Positions 32,711-41,633 of a DNA stretch of 64,000 nucleotides are shown in pieces (the stretch's first letter is position 1; each line of letters begins with the position of its first letter). The stretch comes from Actinoplanes sp. TBRC 11911 (lineage in GTDB: Bacteria; Actinomycetota; Actinomycetes; Mycobacteriales; Micromonosporaceae). The notes under the pieces are model-generated. The model was not told the DNA's origin and did not search any database. It worked only from the letters and a program-made list of their open reading frames with translations. A program made the position numbers and the translations under genes. Location of the stretch: contig NZ_JABBNC010000038.1 of NCBI RefSeq assembly GCF_012933445.1, positions 1-64,000 of the forward strand. The letters run 5' to 3'.

Positions 32711-34236
32711 TCGTCGCGACCCGAACCGAGCGGAACGTACACCTTTGATCCACCGGCCACGAACTCCGAGGACTTCGCCGCCATGCCGGCCGCCCGGAGT
32801 TCGTGGCTGATCCGCATCGAACAGAATTTCGGCCCGCACATCGAGCAGAAATGCGCGGTCTTCGCGGGCGCCGCCGGCAGTGTTTCGTCGTGATAGGCCC
32901 GCGCGGTCTCCGGGTCGAGGGCCAGCTCGAACTGGTCCTCCCAGCGGAACTCGAACCGGGCCTTGGACAGCGCGTCGTCCCATTCCTGCGCGCCCGGGTG
33001 CCCCTTCGCGAGGTCGGCAGCGTGTGCCGCGATCTTGTAGGCGATCATCCCGGCCTTCACGTCGTCCTTGCCGGGCAGGCCGAGGTGCTCCTTCGGCGTC
33101 ACGTAGCAGAGCATCGCGGTGCCGAACATGCCGATCATCGCGGCGCCGATGGCCGAGGTGATGTGGTCGTACGCCGGCGCGATGTCCGTGGTCAGCGGCC
33201 CGAGCGTGTAGAACGGCGCGCCGTCGCAGAGCTCGACCTGCAGGTCCACGTTTTCCTTGATCTTGTGCATCGGCACGTGGCCCGGCCCCTCGACCATCAC
33301 CTGGACGTCGTACTCCCAGGCCCGGTGCGTCAGCTCGCCGAGCGTGCGCAGCTCCGCGAACTGAGCTTCGTCGTTGGCGTCCGCGATCGACCCGGGCCGC
33401 AGCCCGTCGCCCAGCGAGAACGTGATGTCATATTCCGCAAATATCCGGCACAGCTCGTCGAAGTGCGTGTAGAGGAAGTTCTCCTCGTGATACGCCAGAC
33501 ACCAGGCGGCCATGATCGACCCGCCACGCGACACGATCCCGGTGACCCGTTCGGCGGCCAGCGGCACGTAGGACAGCAACACTCCGGCGTGGATGGTCAT
33601 GTAGTCGACGCCTTGCGCGGCCTGCTCCAGCACGGTGTCCCGGAAGATCTCCCAGGTCAGCTTCAGCGGGTCGCCCTTGACCTTCTCCAACGCCTGGTAG
33701 ATCGGCACGGTCCCGATCGGCACCGGCGAGTTCCGGATGATCGACTCGCGGGTCTCGTGGATCCGCGGCCCGGTGGACAGGTCCATCACCGTGTCCGCAC
33801 CCCAGCGTGTCGCCCAGGTCAGCTTCTCCACCTCCTCGGCCACCGACGAGGTCACCGCGGACGTGCCGATGTTCGCGTTGACCTTCACCAGGAACTTCGA
33901 CCCGATCACCATCGGCTCGGACTCGGGGTGGTTGTGGTTGACCGGCAGCACCGCCCGGCCCGCGGCGATCTCGGCACGGATCACCGACGGCTCGACACCC
34001 TCGCGGATCGCGGCGAACTCCATCTCCGGCGTCACGATCCCGGCCCGCGCCGACGCGAGCTGCGTCCTCCCGGACACCCACGGCTTGCGCAGCGGGGGCA
34101 GGCCCACCGCCGGGTCGCTGCCCGGACCCGACGTGTCGTACAGCCGCACCGGTTCGTTGTCGTCGCTCAGTTCGACCGACGAGAACGGCACCCGGATGTC
34201 CGGCCGCGACCCCTCGACGTACACCTTGCGCCTCAT
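32698..34236 (-). CDS. thiC: Phosphomethylpyrimidine synthase ThiC
   Basis: ThiC is a radical-SAM enzyme that converts aminoimidazole ribotide into the thiamine pyrimidine HMP-P. The 512-residue protein has the C-terminal cluster motif CSMCGPKFCSMR, whose three Cys bind the 4Fe-4S cluster, and the canonical HYHPESEPM-like, EGPGHVPMHKIKENVDLQ and GPLTTDIAPAYDHITSAIGAA segments. GGGGAGG precedes the ATG. It is last in the thiamine operon, 75 bases after thiD, with no second riboswitch in that gap. Confidence 0.97.
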   Translation of the reverse strand: MRRKVYVEGSRPDIRVPFSSVELSDDNEPVRLYDTSGPGSDPAVGLPPLRKPWVSGRTQLASARAGIVTPEMEFAAIREGVEPSVIRAEIAAGRAVLPVNHNHPESEPMVIGSKFLVKVNANIGTSAVTSSVAEEVEKLTWATRWGADTVMDLSTGPRIHETRESIIRNSPVPIGTVPIYQALEKVKGDPLKLTWEIFRDTVLEQAAQGVDYMTIHAGVLLSYVPLAAERVTGIVSRGGSIMAAWCLAYHEENFLYTHFDELCRIFAEYDITFSLGDGLRPGSIADANDEAQFAELRTLGELTHRAWEYDVQVMVEGPGHVPMHKIKENVDLQVELCDGAPFYTLGPLTTDIAPAYDHITSAIGAAMIGMFGTAMLCYVTPKEHLGLPGKDDVKAGMIAYKIAAHAADLAKGHPGAQEWDDALSKARFEFRWEDQFELALDPETARAYHDETLPAAPAKTAHFCSMCGPKFCSMRISHELRAAGMAAKSSEFVAGGSKVYVPLGSGRDDQSL

Positions 34237-34311
34237 GACTTTCCTCCCCTATCGGTACAAAACCGGCGTCATCCGGGCGCACGGATTGCCGTACGCCGCA
34301 GTTGCCGGAGC

Positions 34312-35073
34312 TCAGTGCCGGACGAAATGATTCAGCGGACCGGGCCCGGCACCCAGCCGCCATTCGCGCCCACCGGTCAAGGCCGCGGTCACGTAACGCT
34401 TTGCCGTCCGCACCGCCACCGGCATGGCATCACCGAACGCCAGCCGGGTCGCGATCGCCGACGAATACGTGCATCCAGAACCGTGATTGTTCGCGGTCGC
34501 CACCGGCTCGCCGCGCAGCATTTCGGTGACGCCGTCGTGGTGCAGCACATCCAGCGCCAGCTCGCTGCCGGTCACCACCACCGCCGTCGATTCCGAGGCG
34601 AGCCGTTCGGCCGCCGAAACCATTTCCTCGGCCGTCTCCACATCGCTTCCCACGAGGGCGCCGGCTTCCTGCCGGTTCGGCGTCACAATTGCCGCGTACG
34701 CGATGAGGGGCCGGACCGAAGCAACGTTCGACAACCGGGCCCCGGATGAGGCGACCATCACCGGATCCACCACCAGGTTCGGCAATCGGCCAGTTCGCGC
34801 GGCTATCAGAGCGGCCACTTCCGGATCGCCGATCATGCCCACTTTGACCGCGGCCACCGGCAGGTCCGCCAGCACCGCGTCGAGTTGAGCGGCGACGAGG
34901 TCCGCCGGAACCGGATGAATGGCGGTCACGCCAAGCGTGTTCTGCGCGGTGATCGCCGTGATAACCGACGCGCCGTACGCCCCGAGCGCCGCGAACGTCT
35001 TCAGATCCGCTTGAATGCCGGCCCCGCCCCCCGAATCGGACCCGGCGATGGTGAGCACCACGGGCGGCGTCAT
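34312..35073 (-). CDS. thiD: Bifunctional HMP kinase / HMP-phosphate kinase ThiD
   Basis: ThiD phosphorylates HMP and HMP-P to the pyrophosphate that ThiE joins to the thiazole. The 253-residue ribokinase-like protein has VVLTIAGSDSGGGAGIQADLKTFAALGAYGASVITAITAQNT at the start and NHGSGCTYSSAIATRLAFG carrying the catalytic Cys-loop. VKVGMIGDPE and VDPVMVASSG are also canonical. The ATG overlaps the upstream thiE-like stop by 4 bases. Confidence 0.97.
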   Translation of the reverse strand: MTPPVVLTIAGSDSGGGAGIQADLKTFAALGAYGASVITAITAQNTLGVTAIHPVPADLVAAQLDAVLADLPVAAVKVGMIGDPEVAALIAARTGRLPNLVVDPVMVASSGARLSNVASVRPLIAYAAIVTPNRQEAGALVGSDVETAEEMVSAAERLASESTAVVVTGSELALDVLHHDGVTEMLRGEPVATANNHGSGCTYSSAIATRLAFGDAMPVAVRTAKRYVTAALTGGREWRLGAGPGPLNHFVRH

Positions 35074-35690
35074 CGCACACTCACCGCCGCCTCGAATGCT
35101 TCGGCGAGGACCGAGGCCGTCCATTCCGGATCGAGCGCCCGCATGAGTCCGCCCATCACCGCGATACCGGCGGCTCCGGCCCGCGCGCATTCCGCGGCCC
35201 GTGCCTCCGAGTCGATCCCGGCGAGCGCCAGCCAGTGCGAGTCCCCGGCCAGCGCCGCGGCACCGTCCGGCCCGAGAGCGGGCCCATATCCCGGCTTGCT
35301 CTCGGTCAGATAGATCGGCGACAACGTGACATAAGAGGTGTGGGGACCAGCGCCCGCGTTCCGCACGGCCGACGCGTCCGCATTCCCCACGGTCTCCGCG
35401 TGCCGGGAGCGGCCCACCAGCGTGACCGGCACGGACGGCAGCGGATCCGACTCGGCCAGGTGCACCGCGTCGCCGCCCAGCGGGTCCGGACCGGCCACGA
35501 TCAGCCGTCCGGGCGGCACCACGGCTCGCAGTTCGTCGGCGAGGGCGCGCCTCGAGGCGTACGGGAGATCCCGCTCGCGCAGAATGACCCACCCGGCGCC
35601 GCCGCGGACCGCGGCCTCGACCACCCCGACCAACGGCCCGGCGGCGGACCGCCGATCGGTGAGCACGACGAGCCCGCCCGGCCTCACCAT
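35070..35690 (-). CDS. ThiE/TenI-like thiamine-phosphate synthase paralogue
   Basis: The 206-residue TIM-barrel protein aligns to the ThiE/TenI family: LVVLTDRRSAAGPLVGVVEAAVRGGAGWVILRERDLP, IVAGPDPLGGDAVHLAESD, VGRSRHAE, and the phosphate loop GPHTSYVTLSPIYLTESKPGYGPALGP. It differs from the first ThiE in the operon and more resembles TenI, which aromatises the thiazole product of ThiG. Position just after thiG supports a TenI role. It overlaps thiG by 7 bases. Confidence 0.8.
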   Translation of the reverse strand: MVRPGGLVVLTDRRSAAGPLVGVVEAAVRGGAGWVILRERDLPYASRRALADELRAVVPPGRLIVAGPDPLGGDAVHLAESDPLPSVPVTLVGRSRHAETVGNADASAVRNAGAGPHTSYVTLSPIYLTESKPGYGPALGPDGAAALAGDSHWLALAGIDSEARAAECARAGAAGIAVMGGLMRALDPEWTASVLAEAFEAAVSVR

Positions 35691-36424
35691 TGCGCGAGCC
35701 CGTCGTCCGATGTGGACGCCAGGGCATGGAAGCGACGCGGGATCCGGCCCGCCTCGTACGCCAGCCGGCCGGCGTCCACCGCGTGCCGCATCGCCGACGC
35801 CATCCGCACCGGATCGTCGGCCCGGGTGATCGCGCTGGCGATCAGCACCGCGTCGCAGCCCAGTTCCATGGCGAGCGCCGCGTCCGACGCGGTCCCGATG
35901 CCCGCGTCGAGTACCACCGGCACGTCCACGAGCTGCCGGATCAACCGGATGTGGTGCGGGTTGGAGATACCCAGCCCGGATCCGATCGGCGATCCGGCCG
36001 GCATCACCGCCACACATCCCAGATCGGCCAGGCGGCGGGCCAGGATCGGGTCGTCGGTCGTGTACGGCAGCACCTGGAACCCGTCCGCGACCAGCGTCTC
36101 CGCCGCCCGCAGCAGCTCCGGGCCGTCCGGCAGCAGGGTCCGCTCGTCGCCGATCACCTCGAGCTTGACCAGGTCCGTCTCGAACGCGTCCCGAGCCATC
36201 TGGGCGGTCTTCACGGCGTCCGCGGCGGTGAAGCAGCCCGCGGTGTTCGGCAGCACGCGCACACCCAGCCGGTCGAGCATCGGCAACAGCCCCGGACCGG
36301 CCGCGTCGACCCGGCGCAACGCCACCGTGACCAGGTCAGTTCCGGACGCGACGATCGACTCCTCGAGCACCGCGAGGCTGGTCGCCCCGCCGGTTCCCAT
36401 GATCAGCCGAGATTCGAACTTCAT
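35684..36424 (-). CDS. thiG: Thiazole synthase ThiG
   Basis: ThiG builds the thiazole phosphate from DXP, ThiS thiocarboxylate and dehydroglycine. The 246-residue barrel has the Schiff-base lysine Lys87 in DLVKLEVIGDERTLLPD, VLPNTAGCFTAADAVKTAQMARDA, AVMPAGSPIGSGLG and VVLDAGIGTASDAALAMELGCDAVLIASAI. Every expected motif is present. It begins one base after the thiS stop. Confidence 0.97.
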   Translation of the reverse strand: MKFESRLIMGTGGATSLAVLEESIVASGTDLVTVALRRVDAAGPGLLPMLDRLGVRVLPNTAGCFTAADAVKTAQMARDAFETDLVKLEVIGDERTLLPDGPELLRAAETLVADGFQVLPYTTDDPILARRLADLGCVAVMPAGSPIGSGLGISNPHHIRLIRQLVDVPVVLDAGIGTASDAALAMELGCDAVLIASAITRADDPVRMASAMRHAVDAGRLAYEAGRIPRRFHALASTSDDGLAQW

Positions 36425-36425
36425 C

Positions 36426-36626
36426 TCACCCTCCCTGGGTCGCGGTGAGCACCTCGACGGTGTCGCCGTCGGCGAGCTGCTCGGTCGCCCACGTCGAGCG
36501 CGGCACCACGGTGCCGTTCACCGCCACCGCGACGCCGCGACGGGCCGTGGTGAGCGTGTCGACGAGTGCTTCCACGGACAGTTCCCGGTCCGCGTCCCAG
36601 CCCCGCCCGTTGACCGTCAACCGCAT
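36426..36626 (-). CDS. thiS: Sulfur-carrier protein ThiS
   Basis: The 66-residue ubiquitin-like protein ends in the required Gly-Gly (LTATQGG), where its C-terminus becomes the thiocarboxylate sulfur donor for ThiG. It begins MRLTVNGRGWDADRELSVEALVDTL and includes VAVAVNGTVVPRSTW. Its ATG shares a base with the thiO stop (TGATG). The adenylating partner (ThiF or MoeB) is not in the window. Confidence 0.95.
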   Translation of the reverse strand: MRLTVNGRGWDADRELSVEALVDTLTTARRGVAVAVNGTVVPRSTWATEQLADGDTVEVLTATQGG

Positions 36627-37636
36627 CAGAACCTCCTCGGCGAGAAGTCGGTGAGCATCGGATCCTCGGCACCGGCCACCAGCCCGGCGATGAGATCCGC
36701 GGTGATCGGCGCCAGCAGTACGCCGTTGCGATGGTGTCCGGCGGCCACGATCACCCGGCCGTCGTCGTCCAGCCGCCCGAGCAGCGGCGCGTTGTCCGGG
36801 GTGCCCGGCCGGTGCCCGACGCTCGTCTCGGCGAGGGTGCATTCGGCCAGGTCGGGGACGAGTTCGAGGGCGGCGCGCAGCAGCTCGTGCACGCCGCCGG
36901 CGGTGACCGCGTGGTCGGTCCGTTCCTCCTGGGTGGCGCCGATCACGATCTCGCCGTCGGCGCGCGGCACGATGTACACGTGGCGACCGTCCACGGTGGC
37001 CCGCAGGATGTGCCGGATCAGGCCCGGTTCGCCGCGTAGTCGCAGGATTTGTCCCTTGACCGGCCGGACCGGCAGCCCGGTGACCGCGGCCGTCCCGCAG
37101 CCCGCCGCTACGACCACCGTCTCCGCGCCAACCTCCTCCACTTTGTCCACTTTTTTCGTGACAATGTGGGTGGAGAGTTGCTCGCGCAGAGCGGCCACCA
37201 CCCGGCGAGGATCGACCTGACGCTCCCCCGGCGCGAAGACCCCGGTCCGCACGCGAGGCGATAACGCCGGTTCCCGTTCGCGCAGCTCGGACGGCCGTAA
37301 CAGGGGAAGCTTCTGCCGGGTCCAGACGCGGGCCGCCTCGGCGACGTCGTCCGCGGTCATCGCCACGCTCAGCGTTCCCGAGTCGTCATAGCCCACCTCG
37401 ACACCGAGCGCCTCGGCGAACGACGGCCACCGCTGCGCCGATCGCTCCAGCAGGCGCCCGAGCGCCGGGTGCTCGAACGCCGACTCGCCGCCGGGCGCCA
37501 GCATCCCGGCCGCGACCTGCCAGGCCCCGGGCTCGCCGCCATCCAGGACGGTGACCTCCACCCCGTCGCGCATCAACCGCCAGGCAATAGACAGCCCGAC
37601 GATTCCGGCCCCGACCACAGCCACATTCCGGCTCAC
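36626..37636 (-). CDS. thiO: Glycine oxidase ThiO
   Basis: ThiO is a FAD-dependent oxidase that makes dehydroglycine for thiazole synthesis in aerobes. The 336-residue protein opens with the dinucleotide motif VAVVGAGIVGLSIAWRLMRDG and carries GHHRNGVLLAPITADLI near the C-terminus, where the conserved His-Arg-x-Gly binds substrate. GTG is the start, with a 4-base overlap on thiE. It replaces the anaerobic ThiH route. Confidence 0.95.
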   Translation of the reverse strand: MSRNVAVVGAGIVGLSIAWRLMRDGVEVTVLDGGEPGAWQVAAGMLAPGGESAFEHPALGRLLERSAQRWPSFAEALGVEVGYDDSGTLSVAMTADDVAEAARVWTRQKLPLLRPSELREREPALSPRVRTGVFAPGERQVDPRRVVAALREQLSTHIVTKKVDKVEEVGAETVVVAAGCGTAAVTGLPVRPVKGQILRLRGEPGLIRHILRATVDGRHVYIVPRADGEIVIGATQEERTDHAVTAGGVHELLRAALELVPDLAECTLAETSVGHRPGTPDNAPLLGRLDDDGRVIVAAGHHRNGVLLAPITADLIAGLVAGAEDPMLTDFSPRRF

Positions 37637-38328
37637 CGCGCACCCCCGTCGTGCCGCGCGCTGGAAGCCGGGCTCGCCGCCGGATCCGCGGAAGCGTCCG
37701 GCGCGGAAGACGCCGGGGACAAGGCGGAAGTGGGGCTGCGATCAACGCCGGGATCCGCCAGCGCCGCCAGAAACGCCCTGGTAGCACCCGCCGGATCGGC
37801 CGCGATCGCGGAAACCGCCGCCACTCCGTACGTCTTCAGCGACAACGTCCGCTCCGGCGTCACCCCACCGATCGCGATGACCGGCGTCTCCGGAACCGCC
37901 GCCGCGATCACCGCCAGCCGGGCCGGCCCGAGCGGCGCCGGCAGCCCGGCCTTTGTGGACGTCTCAAACGCCGGACCGGCCCCGATGTACGACGCACCGT
38001 CGGCCACCGCAGCCCGCGCGGCTTCCGGGGTCCGGCAGGTGGCCCCCAACACGGCCGCGGGTCCCAACACTCGGCGGGCCGCCGCCACCGGCAGATCCTC
38101 CGCGCCGACATGCACCCCGTCGGCCCCCGCCGCCAGCGCCACTCCGACCCGGTCATCAACCAGGCACAATGCCCCCGCCGACCGGCACACTTCCAGCGCG
38201 GCGACCGTCAGCTCGTACGCAAGCCGGTCTGAGGTTTTGACCCTGATCTGGATGGCGACCGGCCCATGCCCGACGCTCCCCCGAACAACGTCCAGCGAGT
38301 CGGTCACGATGTGCAGACGTGGCAACAA
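37633..38328 (-). CDS. thiE: Thiamine-phosphate synthase ThiE
   Basis: ThiE couples HMP-PP and thiazole phosphate to thiamine phosphate. The 231-residue protein has LHIVTDS, VAIQIRVKT, LCLVDDRVGVALAAGADGVHVGAEDLPV, and the phosphate loop GASYIGAGPAFETSTKAG. The last 30 residues are Ala/Ser-rich. The TTG start lies 6 bases after GGAGGAG, which directly follows the TPP aptamer, so ligand binding can mask the ribosome binding site. It leads the thi operon. Confidence 0.93.
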   Translation of the reverse strand: MLPRLHIVTDSLDVVRGSVGHGPVAIQIRVKTSDRLAYELTVAALEVCRSAGALCLVDDRVGVALAAGADGVHVGAEDLPVAAARRVLGPAAVLGATCRTPEAARAAVADGASYIGAGPAFETSTKAGLPAPLGPARLAVIAAAVPETPVIAIGGVTPERTLSLKTYGVAAVSAIAADPAGATRAFLAALADPGVDRSPTSALSPASSAPDASADPAASPASSARHDGGAR

Positions 38329-38337
38329 CGAACGCTC

Positions 38338-38425
38338 CTCCCTGCGCCGGCATGATCCGGATCAGGTTCGACGGTCGAGGGCCGCGTCAGCCCCCCTCTC
38401 AGCCCGGTGCACCGGACTCCCGTGG
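38338..38425 (-). promoter_or_regulatory. TPP riboswitch (THI element) of the thiamine operon
   Basis: On the leftward strand the conserved blocks occur in order: CTGAGAGG after a GTGCACCGG stem, then ACCTGATCCGGATCATGCCG and GCGCAGGGA. These are the core sequences of the THI box, and the last block runs into the GGAGGAG of thiE. When TPP is bound, the ribosome binding site should be sequestered, giving translational repression of all seven genes, mainly through coupling. Confidence 0.95.
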
Positions 38426-38512
38426 GTCCTTCCAACCGCCCCGCCCGCCACCCAAAAGCGGACTGAAGGCTGTCGGCCTGGTTCGGACCGTAATCGCCCG
38501 AGCGCGAAATAG

Positions 38513-40159
38513 CTAGCGCACGTCCCACACCGGCGTCGGCGTCTCGACCACCTCGCCGTCGCTCTGGAACAGCACGTACCGGTCGAAGGACCGGGTGAAC
38601 CAGCGATCGTGCGTGACGGCTATCACGGTCCCGTCGAACTGCCGCAGCCCCTCTTCGAGCGCCTCCGCCGACGCCAGGTCCAGGTTGTCCGTCGGTTCGT
38701 CCAGCAGCAGAACGGTCGCACCGGACAGTTCGAGCAGCAGCACCAGGAACCGCGCCTGCTGCCCACCGGACAGCGTGCCGAACCGCTGGTCGCCCTGTGC
38801 CGACAGCTCGTACCGGCTGAGCGCCTTCATCGCCCCGGCCCGATCCATGCCGTTTCGATGGTCGTCGCCGCGCCACAGAATTTCCACGAGCGTGCGGTCC
38901 AGCAGTTCCGGCCGGTCATGTGTCTGCGAGAAATGCCCGGGCCGCACCCGCGCACCGAGCCGCGCCACTCCGGAATGCGCCACATGCGACAGCGGCGCCC
39001 CGTCCACCGGTTTGTTCTCGGCCGACGGATCGCTGCCCCCGGCCGCCAGTAACCGCAGGAAATGCGATTTCCCGGTCCCGTTGGCGCCGAGCACCGCCAC
39101 CCGATCCCCGTACCAGACCTCCAGATCGAACGGGAACGTCAGATCCTCCATCTCGAGGCTCTCGCAAATCACCGCGCGCTTGCCCGTCCGCCCACCGCGA
39201 AGATTCATCCGCACCGATTGCTCTTTCGGCGGCAACGGCGGCGGCCCGGCCTCCTCGAACTTGCGCAACCGGGTCTGCGCGGCCTGATATCGCGAGGCCA
39301 GGCCGTCGTTGTACATCGCCTTCTGTTTCAGCGAAAGCACCAGGTCACGCAGCTTTTGATGTTCCTCGTCCCAGCGCCGCCGGTTTTCCTCGAGACGCTC
39401 GTGGCGATGCACCCGGGCCTCGTGCCAGGACGCGAATCCGCCCGGATGGGTCCAGGCGCTGCCGCCTTCCACGGCGACCACCCGATCGGCCGTCTGGGCC
39501 AGCAATTCCCGGTCGTGCGAAACGTAGAGCACCGATTTCGCCGACTCGCGCAGCCGCGTTTCCAGCCAGCGTTTGGCCGGCACGTCGAGGAAGTTGTCCG
39601 GCTCGTCCAGCAGCAGCACCTCGTCGGAGCCGCGCAAGAGCAAATCGAGTGCGAATCGCTTCTGCTGACCACCGGAAAGCGTACGGACGGGCCGGTCTTT
39701 TACGTCGTCCCACGTCTTGTCCAGGATGGACACGGCAACGGTGTCGAAAAGGACCTCGGCGTCATAGCCGCCGGCCTCACCCCAAAGACCCAGGGCGTTC
39801 GCGTACGCCAATTGACTGCGCTCCTGGTCATCAAGCGATTCCGCCGCGCGGCTCACCCGCTCCCACGCCGCGCGCAGACTCGGCTCGACCAGCGACAGGG
39901 CGAGGTCGAACAGCGTCCGGTCGTCGCCGATCATGCCGATGAACTGGCGCATCACGCCCAGCCCGCCGGAGCGCGCGACGGCACCGGTCTGCATCGGCAG
40001 GTCGCCCGCCACCATCCGCAGCAGCGTGGTCTTGCCCGCGCCGTTGGGGCCGACCAGGGCCACCTTGGCGCCCTCCCCGACCCGGAACGACACGTCGGCG
40101 AACAGCTCCCGGCCGTCGGGCAGCACGAAACCGGCGCCGGCGACATCCACGTACCCCAT
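38513..40159 (-). CDS. ABC-F family ATPase (duplicated nucleotide-binding domains)
   Basis: The 548-residue soluble protein has two ABC domains. The first has Walker A GPNGAGKTTLLRM, signature TLSGGQQKRFAL and Walker B VLLLDEPDNFLD; the second GANGTGKSHFLRLL, TLSGGQQARFLV and VLLLDEPTDNLD. A charged helical linker lies between. ABC-F proteins act on the ribosomal E site in translation or antibiotic protection. Which subgroup this is cannot be told. ATG at 40159 has GGGAAG 9 bases upstream; an ATG three codons earlier is possible. It follows the RsmC-like gene by 20 bases. Confidence 0.93.
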   Translation of the reverse strand: MGYVDVAGAGFVLPDGRELFADVSFRVGEGAKVALVGPNGAGKTTLLRMVAGDLPMQTGAVARSGGLGVMRQFIGMIGDDRTLFDLALSLVEPSLRAAWERVSRAAESLDDQERSQLAYANALGLWGEAGGYDAEVLFDTVAVSILDKTWDDVKDRPVRTLSGGQQKRFALDLLLRGSDEVLLLDEPDNFLDVPAKRWLETRLRESAKSVLYVSHDRELLAQTADRVVAVEGGSAWTHPGGFASWHEARVHRHERLEENRRRWDEEHQKLRDLVLSLKQKAMYNDGLASRYQAAQTRLRKFEEAGPPPLPPKEQSVRMNLRGGRTGKRAVICESLEMEDLTFPFDLEVWYGDRVAVLGANGTGKSHFLRLLAAGGSDPSAENKPVDGAPLSHVAHSGVARLGARVRPGHFSQTHDRPELLDRTLVEILWRGDDHRNGMDRAGAMKALSRYELSAQGDQRFGTLSGGQQARFLVLLLELSGATVLLLDEPTDNLDLASAEALEEGLRQFDGTVIAVTHDRWFTRSFDRYVLFQSDGEVVETPTPVWDVR

Positions 40160-40179
40160 GGCCTGCATCTTCCCGGCTG

Positions 40180-40806
40180 TCAGGCCGGTTGCGCACTCCG
40201 TTTTCCGCTGACCCGCAGCACCCGGAAGCCTTTTTGGCTGGCCACCCGCCCGACCTCGAAGCCCCGCTCGACCAGCCAGGCGTGCAGCGAGTCGCCGCCG
40301 AGATTCTTGTTGATCACCAGCCAGGCCACCCCGTCCGGGGCGAGACGGCTCAGCCAGCGGTCCAGCATCGCGCGCAGCTCGGCCTTGCCCACGTGGGTCG
40401 GCGGGTTGCTCCAGATCTGGTCGAAGACCACGCCGTCCGGCACCTCGTCCGGGCTCGCCACCCGCACCCGGTCCGCCATCCCCAGCGCGGCGACGTTCGA
40501 AACGGTCAGCTCGCGCGCCCGCGCGTTCACGTCGACGGCGTAGACGAGCGCGCGCGGCGCCTCCCGGGCCAGCACGCAGGTGATCGGGCCGTAGCCGCAG
40601 CCGAGGTCGAGAAACACCCCGGCGCTCGTCGCCTCGGGCAGGCCGGCCTTGCGCAGGAGCACCGCGGTCCCCGGATCCAGCCGGCCGGCCGAGAACACGC
40701 CGGACGCCACGGCCAGCTTGTACTCCTCGCCGGCCACGGTGAACTCGATCTCGCCACGCTGGTCGGGCGAGGCCGGTTCGGCGCTGAAGTAATGTTCCGC
40801 GGTCAT
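40180..40806 (-). CDS. RsmC/RlmG-like rRNA methyltransferase
   Basis: The 208-residue SAM enzyme has motif I VFLDLGCGYGPITCVLA, motif II YAVDVNARARELTV and the NPP motif in IWSNPPTHVGKAELRAML, typical of guanine-N2 methyltransferases such as RsmC. It lacks the N-terminal duplicated domain of E. coli RsmC and is the short actinobacterial form. Its neighbour, an ABC-F ATPase, also concerns the ribosome. The substrate base is inferred from the family. Confidence 0.87.
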   Translation of the reverse strand: MTAEHYFSAEPASPDQRGEIEFTVAGEEYKLAVASGVFSAGRLDPGTAVLLRKAGLPEATSAGVFLDLGCGYGPITCVLAREAPRALVYAVDVNARARELTVSNVAALGMADRVRVASPDEVPDGVVFDQIWSNPPTHVGKAELRAMLDRWLSRLAPDGVAWLVINKNLGGDSLHAWLVERGFEVGRVASQKGFRVLRVSGKRSAQPA

Positions 40807-40907
40807 CGTCCCAGTCTGCCGCCGGCCCGCCCCAACGCGGCAACCGGGGTGTCGCGCCGCACACCATGTGCGGCCATCGATCACCGTGCGCTCCTAACGT
40901 GAAATGC

Positions 40908-41633
40908 ATGCTGTACGGGACACCGAGCCGCGCCGCTCATCGGGCGACCGACGACGGCCTCGGCCAGCTGATCCGCGGCGGCCTGCACCGTCAGCCGGCC
41001 CGCATCGCGATCGAGCCGGAACGCGCCGCGGACCGGTTGGTCCGGGGCCTGGCCGGGATGATCGTGCTGGGCGTGGCCGTGATGATCGGCTTTCTGGCGG
41101 TGGGTGACGAGACCCGCGGCGCACCGATCACCACGCCGGCAGCCGCCGACCAGCCGTTGACGCTCGGTGACGTCTTCCCCGAGCCGGAAAGCGTGCCGGG
41201 CACGGACTACCGCATCGTCGTCAAGCACATCGACGCGGACTGCGCCAGCGCCACCGTCGGGCGGCTGAGCGCGATGCTCGCCGCGTACGGGTGTGACCAG
41301 GTGGTCCGGGCCGCGCTGAACGCGCCCCGCGGCGACTATCAGGTGACCGCCGGAATCTTCACGCTGCTCGACGCGGCCGCCGCCGACCGGGCCGCCGCCG
41401 GCGTGCGTGACCTGGTGGAGACCGGGGACGGCGGCTTCTCGTCCATGGTGGGCGGGCTGGTCGGCCAGACGGCCTGGCACGCCCGGGGGCCCTACCTGCT
41501 GTATTGCGTGGTCACCCGGCCGGGTGGCGGGCTGGTGACGCCGGACGACCCGGAGGCCGCGCGCATCACCGCCGAGATCGTCGACGGCTACCTGAGCGAG
41601 TCGGTGCTGGCCCGGCGCGGCTCAAGCGCGTAG
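40908..41633 (+). CDS. Membrane-anchored protein of unknown function
   Basis: The 241-residue protein has one transmembrane segment (about residues 48-68, LAGMIVLGVAVMIGFLAVG) and an extracytoplasmic domain with two Cys in DADCASATVGRLSAMLAAYGCDQ. No named family is recognised. The ATG lacks a clear Shine-Dalgarno. It diverges from the methyltransferase and converges on truA with a 12-base overlap. Confidence 0.72.
   Translation: MLYGTPSRAAHRATDDGLGQLIRGGLHRQPARIAIEPERAADRLVRGLAGMIVLGVAVMIGFLAVGDETRGAPITTPAAADQPLTLGDVFPEPESVPGTDYRIVVKHIDADCASATVGRLSAMLAAYGCDQVVRAALNAPRGDYQVTAGIFTLLDAAAADRAAAGVRDLVETGDGGFSSMVGGLVGQTAWHARGPYLLYCVVTRPGGGLVTPDDPEAARITAEIVDGYLSESVLARRGSSA

Noticed and set aside
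34237..34311. Second TPP riboswitch before thiC
   Set aside because: None of the conserved THI-box blocks occurs in the 75-base gap.
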